From CADAWZ01 sp045114665 (GTDB lineage: Bacteria > Vulcanimicrobiota > CADAWZ01), in the NCBI GenBank assembly GCA_045114665.1, contig JBGUKW010000224.1, forward strand, positions 1-5,420: DNA of 5,420 nucleotides, in the 5' to 3' direction. This document shows, piece after piece, positions 1 through 5,420 of the stretch. Under the pieces are notes generated by a model. The model saw only the letters and a program-made list of their open reading frames with translations. It did not search any database and was not told where the DNA came from. The position numbers were made by a program, and so were the translations under genes. Within the stretch, counting starts at the first letter, position 1. Every line of letters starts with the position of its first letter.

Positions 1-1492
1 CTTGATGAGGTGTTGCCTTTGCTTTTTCACCTAAGTAAGAAGGAATTTCCAATCCTGCCATGTTGAATATCTCGCTCATTGGAGGTACTGCTTTCATCAT
101 ACCAGAGATGAAATTTGCTGTTGATGTGTTATTGTCTGAACCGCCATTTCCACCGTCCCAAACAGTAACTTTATCAATTTTGATATTCTTAATAGCTTCA
201 ACCTGAGTTGAGAGCAATGTTTCGATCTTATCAGCGATCATCATTCTGAGTGCATCTTCAGATGTTCCACCAGCAGCCTTTACATATTCAGCGATACCAG
301 CAGCTTGTTTAGAGAGCATTTCTTGGATACCACGAGCTTCAGCTTGCATTCTTGCGAAGATAGCGTCAGCTTCACCTTGAGCTTTAATTCTGATCTGTTC
401 TGCTTCTGCTTGTGCTTGGATTTCTTTTTCTTTTCCAGCGATTGATGCTTTTACGAGAACATCAGCTTCCAATGTTGCATGTTCTTTCTGAGCACGAGCA
501 TTTTCTGCCTCTTTTTCTGCCAAGTATGATTCTTGATTGACTTGTGCAATTTTGATTTTTTCAGCTGTGTTAGCTCTTCTTGCTGCTTCAGCTTTGCGTT
601 CTCTCAATGTTGCATTAGATTCAGCGATCTTTGCATCAGCTTCGTTTTCTCCGATGATTGCCTGAGAATCTGCGTTTGCTACTTGAATTCTCTGTGCTTT
701 CTTAGCTTCAGCTTCTCCAGAGAGTGCTGTTGCTTCAGCATTTGCTACTTGAATTCTCTGTCTTTGTCTTGCTTCAGCTTCTCCAGCGAGTGTTTCTGCT
801 TCAGCATTTGCTACTTGAATTCTCTGCTCTTTTTTAGCTTTTGATTCACCGATTGCACCGTTTTTATTAGCTTCAGCAACTGAAATTTTAGCATCGTTTA
901 TAGCTTTTGCTGTTGCTTCTTGACCGAGTGCTGCGATATATCCTGATTCATCTATGATATCAGTGATATTGACGTTGATGAGTTTAAGACCGATTTTCTT
1001 AAGTTCTGTATCTACGTTTGTTGATACATTGGCAAGAAGTTTATCTCTGTTTGCATTGATTTCTTCGATGTCCATCTGTGCAATGACAAGTCTTAATTGA
1101 CCGAAGATGATATCTTTTGCCATATCTTGAATAGCCTGTTGACTTTGTCCTAAAAGTCTTTCAGCTGCATTTTCCATTACACCAGGTTCTGTTGAAATAC
1201 CTACTGTAAATTTTGATGGTACATCGACTCTGATGTTTTGTTTTGAAAGTGCATTTTTGAGGTCAACACTTATTCCTATAGGTGTCAAATCGAGATATTG
1301 GTAATCTTGAATTACTGGCATTACAAATTCTCCACCACCGTGGACACATTTTGCAGCTCTATTTCCTCCTGTTTGTCCATAGACTACAAGCACTTTGTCA
1401 GAAGGGCAAGTTCTATATCTTGATAGTAAATACAAAAGACTACTTACCAAAACTACAGCTCCGATTATAAGAAGCATAGGTCCAAGTTCCAT
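1..1492 (-). CDS. Flotillin (SPFH/PHB family, YuaG/FloT-like), C-terminus cut by window edge
   Basis: Membrane-scaffold protein that forms large oligomers at the inner face of the cell membrane (functional membrane microdomains); family knowledge. I read 497 residues. A transmembrane helix (about 5-24) ends in SRYRTCP; the SPFH domain spans about 31-180 (HGGGEFVMPV, QDYQYLDL, VGISTEPGVMENAAERLLG, KIGLKLINVNITDII); an Ala/Glu/Lys/Gln-rich coiled coil runs about 186-405 and contains 22-residue tandem repeats; the tail has IDKVTVWDGG (439-448) and GLEIPSYLG (480-488), both typical of flotillin C-termini. Flotillins are usually about 500 residues or slightly more, so very little is missing. The start is fixed by AAAGGAG (1504-1510) 11 nt upstream and by the same Met-TM-SRY layout in three upstream paralogs. 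Codons are rich in ATC, AAC and CTC, unlike its neighbours, suggesting high expression. The coiled coil separates it from stomatin/slipin and HflK/HflC relatives. Confidence 0.96.
   Translation of the reverse strand, partial: MELGPMLLIIGAVVLVSSLLYLLSRYRTCPSDKVLVVYGQTGGNRAAKCVHGGGEFVMPVIQDYQYLDLTPIGISVDLKNALSKQNIRVDVPSKFTVGISTEPGVMENAAERLLGQSQQAIQDMAKDIIFGQLRLVIAQMDIEEINANRDKLLANVSTNVDTELKKIGLKLINVNITDIIDESGYIAALGQEATAKAINDAKISVAEANKNGAIGESKAKKEQRIQVANAEAETLAGEAEARQRQRIQVANAEATALSGEAEAKKAQRIQVANADSQAIIGENEADAKIAESNATLRERKAEAARRANTAEKIKIAQVNQESYLAEKEAENARAQKEHATLEADVLVKASIAGKEKEIQAQAEAEQIRIKAQGEADAIFARMQAEARGIQEMLSKQAAGIAEYVKAAGGTSEDALRMMIADKIETLLSTQVEAIKNIKIDKVTVWDGGNGGSDNNTSTANFISGMMKAVPPMSEIFNMAGLEIPSYLGEKAKATPHQ
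629..892 (-). repeat. 66-bp (22-residue) tandem repeats inside the flotillin coiled coil
   Basis: Three clear in-frame copies encode residues 223-244, 245-266 and 267-288, each starting QRIQVANA and followed by a pattern like EAxxLxGEAEA plus three residues. The 23-bp core that encodes QRIQVANA begins at 672, 738 and 804 on the plus strand, exactly 66 bp apart; two copies match exactly and the third has one change. A fourth, decayed unit (residues 201-222, AKISVAEANKNGAIGESKAK..., positions 827-892) precedes them. Since 22 is two times 11, the repeat fits a hendecad, weakly right-handed coiled coil. Either recent duplication or strong structural selection explains the identity. Confidence 0.9.
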
Positions 1493-1534
1493 AAAATGTA
1501 ATTCTCCTTTTTATATTTTTTAAGTTTAAAACTT

Positions 1535-1564
1535 ATTAAATAACTTTTCTATTTATTTAAACAA
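1535..1564 (-). promoter_or_regulatory. Possible internal promoter ahead of the flotillin gene
   Basis: The 96-bp gap upstream of the flotillin is the longest gap within the operon. On the minus strand it has TTGTTT (1559-1564) followed 18 nt later by TTTAAT (1535-1540), or 16 nt later by TATTTA (1537-1542), a sigma70-like layout. Just downstream lies a short palindrome, TAAGTTT-A-AAACTTA (1521-1535 on the plus strand). Both can arise by chance in DNA this AT-rich, so this is a weak call; the independent reason to consider it is that the flotillin has codon use suited to higher expression than the genes upstream. Confidence 0.25.
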
Positions 1565-1588
1565 ATTCCCTCTAAACTAATTTTTTTA

Positions 1589-2149
1589 TTATATTAAAGT
1601 TTTTGAATTTTCATAAATAATTCGATTTATATTTAAATTTATTAATTTTAAACCAATTTTGTTTATTTCATGATTTGCATTTTCAGAAATCATTGAATTT
1701 ATGTTAACTATATTTTTTCTTATTTTTTCAAGTTTAGTTTGTGCAAAGATAAGTCTCACTTGACCTGTAATAATGTCTTTTGCCATATCTTGGATATCTT
1801 GTTGACTTATACCTAAAAGTTTTTCAACTGCATTTTCCATTACACTTGGCTCAGTTGAAATACCTACTGTAACTATCAACGATATATTTAATCTTGTATT
1901 ATCCCAACTAAGTACATTTTTGAGATTAATGTCAAAAGCTATAGAGGCTAAATCAAGATATTGATAATCTTGAATTATTGGCAATATAAATACGCCACCT
2001 TTTGTGATTGGTTTAGATGTTTTTTCCTCTCCTCTTTGACTATAGACTACAAGGATTTTACCCTGTGGACATTTTTTATATCTTGATATTGCATAAATTA
2101 CAATAATTACAAAGATAAGAATTGAAAAATATATTAAAAAGCTACTCAT
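1589..2149 (-). CDS. Mini-flotillin C: membrane-anchored SPFH protein lacking the coiled coil
   Basis: 186 residues, a paralog of the N-terminal 185 or so residues of the flotillin just downstream. A transmembrane helix (about 3-21) leads into SRYKKCP and an SPFH domain ending IGLKLINLNINRII, followed by only a nine-residue tail (YENSKTLI region) where the flotillin begins its coiled coil. The segment VGISTEPSVMENA...LLGISQQDIQDMAKDII is nearly the same as in flotillin. In contrast the first part has drifted: KCVHGGG is replaced by KPITKGG and VVYGQTG by VVYSQRG. The start is chosen because it gives the same helix length as the paralogs, but the upstream AAAGAAG (2168-2174) lies 18 nt away and has lost the GGAG core, so translation may be weak or coupled to the preceding gene, whose stop is 42 bp upstream. 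No known separate function; a modulator of the flotillin oligomer is inference. Confidence 0.9.
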   Translation of the reverse strand: MSSFLIYFSILIFVIIVIYAISRYKKCPQGKILVVYSQRGEEKTSKPITKGGVFILPIIQDYQYLDLASIAFDINLKNVLSWDNTRLNISLIVTVGISTEPSVMENAVEKLLGISQQDIQDMAKDIITGQVRLIFAQTKLEKIRKNIVNINSMISENANHEINKIGLKLINLNINRIIYENSKTLI

Positions 2150-2191
2150 TCTATAAATGTGAAAATTCTTCTTTATTTTTTTATTTTGAGT

Positions 2192-2749
2192 TTAATAAAC
2201 ATCAACTACATCAATATTTATTAATTTTAACCCAATTTTATTAAAAACCTCTCTTAAAGCTGAAGAAATATTTTCATTAAATACTGTTTTTATATCTTCT
2301 CCATTTTGTTTTATCTCATTTATATCTATTTTAGTTGATATAAGTCTAACTTGACCTTCAATTATATTGTTTGCCAAATCACTTATTTCTTTTTTTGATT
2401 TGGATAATAGATATATAGCAGCATTTTCCATTATTCCTTTGTCATCAGAGATACCAAATGTGAACTTTCCTTGAATATTTATTTTTATGTTATTTTTGGA
2501 ATATATATTTTCTATTTCGCTTGTGATTCCTATTGGTGTCAAATCGAGATATTGGTAATTTTGAATTATTGGTAATACAAATATACCACCACCGTGGATA
2601 CATTTAGAGGCTGTATTGCTACCAGTCTGACCATATACTACTAAAACTTTATCAGCAGGGCATAGTCTATATCTTGACATGAGATAAGAAAAACTTATGA
2701 AGAATATGATAAAACAAAAACCTAATAGTATTGTTAGATGACTATCCAT
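2192..2749 (-). CDS. Mini-flotillin B: membrane-anchored SPFH protein lacking the coiled coil
   Basis: 185 residues. A transmembrane helix (about 6-24) is followed by SRYRLCPADKVLVVYGQTG, KCIHGGGIFVLPIIQNYQYLDLTPIGI and then a more diverged SPFH second half (GISDDKGIMENA, IIEGQVRLI), ending IGLKLINIDVVDVY, exactly where the flotillin passes from SPFH into coiled coil. Its first half is the closest of the three copies to the flotillin. Translation start is well supported: AAAGGAG (2761-2767) sits 11 nt upstream, the same motif and spacing as in front of the flotillin, and it directly abuts the stop codon of the preceding copy, so the two are probably translated from one message. Codon use is AT-rich (ATA, AAT, TTA), unlike the flotillin. 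Loss of a C-terminal part through a recent frameshift is excluded by the 42-bp gap that follows. Confidence 0.92.
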   Translation of the reverse strand: MDSHLTILLGFCFIIFFISFSYLMSRYRLCPADKVLVVYGQTGSNTASKCIHGGGIFVLPIIQNYQYLDLTPIGITSEIENIYSKNNIKINIQGKFTFGISDDKGIMENAAIYLLSKSKKEISDLANNIIEGQVRLISTKIDINEIKQNGEDIKTVFNENISSALREVFNKIGLKLINIDVVDVY

Positions 2750-2767
2750 TTTGAAATATTCTCCTTT

Positions 2768-3316
2768 TTAATCTATGTTGTAAATATTTACATTTATTAA
2801 ATGAAAACCAATTTTCTTTAATTCTTCCTCTGTTTCAGAATATGTATCTTCAATTAATTTTTCCATATTTATATCTTTTTCATTTAAAGAAGTTCTTTTG
2901 ATTATCAATTCAAATTGTTTTGTTATTATTTCTTTGATTTTATTTTCTATTTCTATACTGCTTTGTCTAACTATATTAAAATTCTTCATTCCTTTAGATA
3001 ATATATTTATATCTGTAGATATACTTGCATTAAAAATTGCTGATATTGTAAATTTTTCTTTATTTCTGTCATTTATATTTTCTAATTGTATATTTATAGA
3101 ATGAATAACAATATCTATATATTGATATTGTTGAAGAATCGGCATAATAAAACGACCACCACCATGGAGACATATTTGATGTTCACTATTCCCTGTTTCA
3201 CCATATACTACAAGAATTTTATCTGGTGGGCAGGTCTTATATCTTGAAAATAAATAGCCAACAATACTTACGAAAATGAAAAACATTATTACCATAATTA
3301 TTATTATCGATTCCAT
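2768..3316 (-). CDS. Mini-flotillin A: most diverged SPFH-only membrane protein of the array
   Basis: 182 residues. A strongly hydrophobic N-terminal helix (about 4-23, Ile/Met/Phe rich) leads to SRYKTCPPDKILVVYGETG and CLHGGGRFIMPILQQYQYIDI, which match the flotillin closely; after about residue 70 similarity falls off sharply and the flotillin hallmarks VMENA and DMAKDIIxGQxRL are gone, replaced by a Lys/Glu/Ile-rich stretch. The end, LKKIGFHLINVNIYNID, recovers the family pattern and stops at the SPFH/coiled-coil border. AAAGAGAG (3326-3333) 9 nt upstream is a moderate ribosome binding site; the NfeD-like gene ends 20 bp upstream and the next copy begins 18 bp downstream, so it is mid-operon. 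SPFH assignment rests mainly on the two conserved ends and on position in the array. Confidence 0.88.
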   Translation of the reverse strand: MESIIIIMVIMFFIFVSIVGYLFSRYKTCPPDKILVVYGETGNSEHQICLHGGGRFIMPILQQYQYIDIVIHSINIQLENINDRNKEKFTISAIFNASISTDINILSKGMKNFNIVRQSSIEIENKIKEIITKQFELIIKRTSLNEKDINMEKLIEDTYSETEEELKKIGFHLINVNIYNID

Positions 3317-3336
3317 AACAATATTCTCTCTTTATT

Positions 3337-3942
3337 TTATAATTTTTCCCCTTCTAAAATTTCAGGTTCTTTTAAATAGTTTACAGCAGATTCTACTATA
3401 AGCAAATTATTTTCTTTTATATCTATAACAGCTATTTTATCACCTGTTTTCAACTCAATTCCCTTAGTTGTAATTGCATCAAATTCCACCAATTTTCCCT
3501 GTACTAAAACATTTACTTTTCCTTGGTCTTTGCCATTTGCTGGAATAGTCAAATATACTTCGCCTATTTGTCCTATTGCATTTTCAGGTTTAATATTTCC
3601 ATTATTGTTTGATTTCATTAAGTAATTCATTAGAGATGTAGTAGCTTTTGCTATTATTAATCCTGCTATTCCACCTCCTGCTATAGCTATTGGATCTGAA
3701 AAATTGTATGCAGATAATCCATAACCTGTAATACCGCCTATAGCTAAAAATGACATAAATCCTCTTAAATTAAATATGCCAAGTGGATCGTCCAAATCGA
3801 GGTCAAAGTTGCCGTGATGAAATTCAGCATCAAGGGTTATACAAGACAATACAAATGTGAGTATTATAAACAAACTTGAAGGAACTGCACAGCCTACAAA
3901 AATTTTTTGTAATAAAGTAAGTGCTTCCCACCATTCTATCAT
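3337..3942 (-). CDS. NfeD-like membrane protein (YuaF/NfeD1b type)
   Basis: 201 residues; YuaF of Bacillus is of similar size. Three hydrophobic segments at about 14-36, 61-79 and 84-109 (the last two Gly-rich, GFMSFLAIGGITGYGL and AIAGGGIAGLII) are followed by an Asn-rich linker (111-117) and a C-terminal beta-rich domain (about 121-187) starting AIGQIGEVYLTIPANGKDQGKV, as expected for the soluble OB-fold NfeD domain. A short acidic stretch (NFDLDLDDPLG, 45-55) lies between helices one and two. NfeD proteins are encoded next to flotillins or stomatins and are thought to be their membrane partners; here the gene is first in the operon and the flotillin comes last, with three SPFH paralogs between. 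The start has a good ribosome site (GGGAG, in 3950-3956) 7 nt upstream. No serine-protease domain is present, so it is the short NfeD form. Confidence 0.92.
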   Translation of the reverse strand: MIEWWEALTLLQKIFVGCAVPSSLFIILTFVLSCITLDAEFHHGNFDLDLDDPLGIFNLRGFMSFLAIGGITGYGLSAYNFSDPIAIAGGGIAGLIIAKATTSLMNYLMKSNNNGNIKPENAIGQIGEVYLTIPANGKDQGKVNVLVQGKLVEFDAITTKGIELKTGDKIAVIDIKENNLLIVESAVNYLKEPEILEGEKL

Positions 3943-3976
3943 AAAAAAACTCCCTTCTTGTCATTATTATTTTATA

Positions 3977-4005
3977 ATTATATTTTATAATTTAGACTAA
4001 AAACC
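3977..4005 (-). promoter_or_regulatory. Candidate promoter of the NfeD/mini-flotillin/flotillin operon
   Basis: Between the terminator and the NfeD-like gene the minus strand carries a consensus -10 hexamer TATAAT (3977-3982), about 35 bp upstream of the start codon. A -35 box at the expected distance is poor (GGTTTT at 4000-4005, 17-nt spacer). The position immediately downstream of a terminator and upstream of the first operon gene supports a promoter here, but the region is so AT-rich that the exact boxes are uncertain. Confidence 0.4.
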
Positions 4006-4019
4006 TTTTAAGAATCTAT

Positions 4020-4055
4020 AAAAAAAAAGTAACAAGATATCTTGTTACCTTTTTA
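4020..4055 (-). terminator. Intrinsic terminator after the metallopeptidase gene (possibly bidirectional)
   Basis: Positions 4029-4048 form a perfect 20-bp palindrome (arms GTAACAAGAT / ATCTTGTTAC). Read on the minus strand the hairpin is followed by a run of nine T (complement of A 4020-4028) and preceded by an A-rich tract; on the plus strand it is followed by C and five T. It begins 23 bp beyond the stop codon of the upstream gene. The stem is AT-rich and the loop must open part of the palindrome. A symmetrical operator is the alternative, but the flanking A and T tracts favour a terminator. Confidence 0.85.
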
Positions 4056-4071
4056 AAAAAAATAAAAATTT

Positions 4072-5420
4072 TTAATTTTGTGTGTTAATTTCTTCTCTAT
4101 TGTTTGATTCTGGTGTTTGTTGGTCTTCTGTTGGTGTTGGTTGTGGATTTACTTTATCTTGTATTTTTCCGCCTATGGCAGAACCAATCTTTGCTCCTAA
4201 GTGATTCATGGTTGCGTTTCCTAAAACTGCACCTATCAAAAAGCCTATTGCACCACCTGCTGGACCACCTATTGCAAATCCAGCCGTTACACCTGCATAG
4301 ATTCCACCGATTGCTCCTGCTGCTGAACCAATAGCACCACCAATTCCTATTCCGAGAGCTTTAATACTTGATTTGAATGTTGCTTTTGGTTTGTCTGTTG
4401 ACTCTGTTTCATTAGTTTCTTCATTTTCATTTACTTCTGGATCATTTACATTTTGTGAAGTGTCTTCTATCTCTTCTGTAGGTTGTGATTCTGTTCTGTT
4501 TGCTTTTATTTCAGTTATTTTAGAATCTACCCACTTTCCAAGTTTGATAACCCCTGCTATTGGAGCTCCTACTGTATGAGAGGCAACATAATTTGCTTCT
4601 TCAGCTGTTATTTGTTCTTTGTCTATTGCACGAGATAATGCTCTTTCTGCTCCATCTATTGCAACACCTGCTATTGGAGAAGCAAAAGAAATAGCTGTTG
4701 CTGTCAATCCTAAATTTCCTGACATCTGTTTTGCTTCGTCATTTTCTTTTACACCATGAGCCAATCTAACACCATCAATTATTGCAGTAGCTCCTGTTAT
4801 TACATAAGAAGCTGTTTCAAGTCCTGTTTTTAGATATGGATATTTAGATAGCTTTTCGCCTATATATTTGCCAGTTTCTCTGAAGGCATCTTGTTCTACT
4901 ACTTTTTCTAGTCCTTCAGCTTGTTCCATTTCTTTTATTCTTTCATATTTTTCAGGAGCTATTTCTTGAAGTGCATCTCCTTCTGTATAGAAATATTGAT
5001 AACTTTCTGCAAAATCTTCTCTTTGGTTTGTCTTTGCATATTCTGTAACTCTATTTCCTGCACCCCAAATTTTATTTGTATCTGTTTCTCTTCCAAAATT
5101 GCTGAGAATACCTTCACTATAATCTCTTGTGTGTCCTGTTTCGTGAATTATAACTTTTTCAGCCCATTTTCCTAAATCGCCACACTGATCTTCTGCTATT
5201 TGTATAAATGGTGACACATTTGAATAAGCCATTCCAGAAGCATGTGCTGTTTTATCTGCACTCATGAACAATTCTGGAACCCATTCGATATTACTTACCG
5301 AAGTAACATCTTTCATTGGAAGTTTATCGAGAACTTTATATGTAAATTCTGCCTGTTCTGCTGTTGCTCCAGTTACTGCAGGATATATAAAAGCAGGGAA
5401 AGAGTCTATACTATCTGCAA
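4072..5420 (-). CDS. Predicted ATLF-like zinc metallopeptidase with C-terminal glycine zipper; N-terminus outside window
   Basis: The frame is open to the window edge; I read 448 residues starting ADSIDSFPAF. The Met at 5316 is not taken as the start because it has no ribosome site and the open frame continues upstream with protein-like sequence. Residues 92-96 are HETGH (5131-5145), a zinc-binding HExxH with Glu93 as expected catalytic base; TEYAKTNQREDFAES (125-139) follows, with Glu134 as the likely third zinc ligand. The spacing and the pattern Y-x-x-TN-x-x-E-x-FAE resemble anthrax lethal factor (HEFGH ... SYGRTNEAEFFAEAF), so I assign a gluzincin of the ATLF-like group. Downstream are a moderately hydrophobic Ala/Gly region (about 195-290), an acidic Asn/Glu/Thr linker (about 309-345), a glycine-zipper membrane-inserting segment (about 354-418) and a polar Pro/Gln/Asn tail. 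It may be a secreted toxin or effector; substrate and delivery route are unknown. Terminator follows. Confidence 0.85.
   Translation of the reverse strand, partial: ADSIDSFPAFIYPAVTGATAEQAEFTYKVLDKLPMKDVTSVSNIEWVPELFMSADKTAHASGMAYSNVSPFIQIAEDQCGDLGKWAEKVIIHETGHTRDYSEGILSNFGRETDTNKIWGAGNRVTEYAKTNQREDFAESYQYFYTEGDALQEIAPEKYERIKEMEQAEGLEKVVEQDAFRETGKYIGEKLSKYPYLKTGLETASYVITGATAIIDGVRLAHGVKENDEAKQMSGNLGLTATAISFASPIAGVAIDGAERALSRAIDKEQITAEEANYVASHTVGAPIAGVIKLGKWVDSKITEIKANRTESQPTEEIEDTSQNVNDPEVNENEETNETESTDKPKATFKSSIKALGIGIGGAIGSAAGAIGGIYAGVTAGFAIGGPAGGAIGFLIGAVLGNATMNHLGAKIGSAIGGKIQDKVNPQPTPTEDQQTPESNNREEINTQN

Noticed and set aside
672..826. Regularly spaced 23-bp repeats as a CRISPR array
   Set aside because: The spacing units are in-frame, similar to each other and encode the flotillin stalk; they are not unique spacers.
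533..844. Plus-strand open frame of 103 codons, Cys/Phe/Ser-rich
   Set aside because: It is the antisense shadow of the flotillin coiled coil; its own repeated CYLNSL pattern mirrors the 66-bp repeats and it has no ribosome site.
1282..1470. Plus-strand open frame of 62 codons
   Set aside because: Antisense to the well-supported flotillin N-terminal region, no homology recognised.
2898..3104. Plus-strand open frame of 68 codons resembling a hydrophobic protein
   Set aside because: Antisense to mini-flotillin A; hydrophobicity comes from reading the complement of Lys/Glu/Asn-rich AT-rich codons.
1589..3316. Mini-flotillins as pseudogenes broken by recent frameshift or stop
   Set aside because: The gaps after them are 18 to 96 bp and hold no coiled-coil remnants, all three end at the same domain border, and the frames are otherwise intact.
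3337..3942. Pairing with a stomatin/slipin rather than a flotillin system
   Set aside because: The full-length SPFH partner has the long Ala/Glu-rich coiled coil and the WDGG / GLEIPSYLG tail of flotillins, which stomatins lack.
4104..5175. Three plus-strand open frames (76, 68 and 84 codons)
   Set aside because: All are opposite the metallopeptidase gene, have low-complexity Leu/Ser/Phe/Cys composition, and no supporting signals.
5314..5316. ATG at 5316 as the start of the metallopeptidase
   Set aside because: No Shine-Dalgarno sequence precedes it and the frame stays open for 34 more codons of protein-like sequence to the window edge.

Overview
The window is a stretch of AT-rich bacterial DNA in which every recognisable gene lies on the minus strand. 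Reading in the direction of transcription (from high to low coordinates) it holds the end of a large predicted zinc metallopeptidase (4072-5420, N-terminus outside the window), an intrinsic terminator (about 4020-4055), an NfeD/YuaF-type membrane protein (3337-3942), three consecutive short membrane-anchored SPFH proteins (2768-3316, 2192-2749, 1589-2149), and a nearly complete flotillin (1-1492, last few residues outside the window). There are no gene-free stretches above 300 bases; the longest gaps are 129 bp (3943-4071) and 96 bp (1493-1588).

The clear biological unit is an NfeD-flotillin membrane-microdomain operon, comparable in content to the yuaF-yuaG arrangement of Bacillus, with something unusual inserted between its two standard members: three tandem 'mini-flotillins'. 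Each keeps the N-terminal transmembrane helix, the junction motif SRY(R/K)xCP and the SPFH domain of the neighbouring flotillin, and each stops at the point where the flotillin enters its long Ala/Glu-rich coiled coil. Their reading frames are intact and closely packed, two of the three keep a recognisable ribosome binding site, and they have diverged from one another, so they look like duplicated and retained genes rather than debris. Patches of about 90% DNA identity between different copies and the flotillin suggest exchange of sequence between them. A plausible but untested role is to mix into, cap or compete with the flotillin oligomer at the membrane, with NfeD as partner.

The upstream peptidase belongs, by its HExxH site and a downstream tyrosine/TN/E-x-FAE segment, with the anthrax-lethal-factor-like (ATLF) gluzincins. 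It continues into two hydrophobic regions, the last a glycine zipper. It is separated from the flotillin operon by the terminator, so a functional link is not supported beyond adjacency.

Organism: low G+C, purine-rich Shine-Dalgarno sequences, AGA/AAA/TTA-rich codon use in most genes but ATC/AAC/CTC codons in the flotillin. This fits a low-GC anaerobe such as Brachyspira or a clostridium-like Firmicute; the sequence alone does not decide it.
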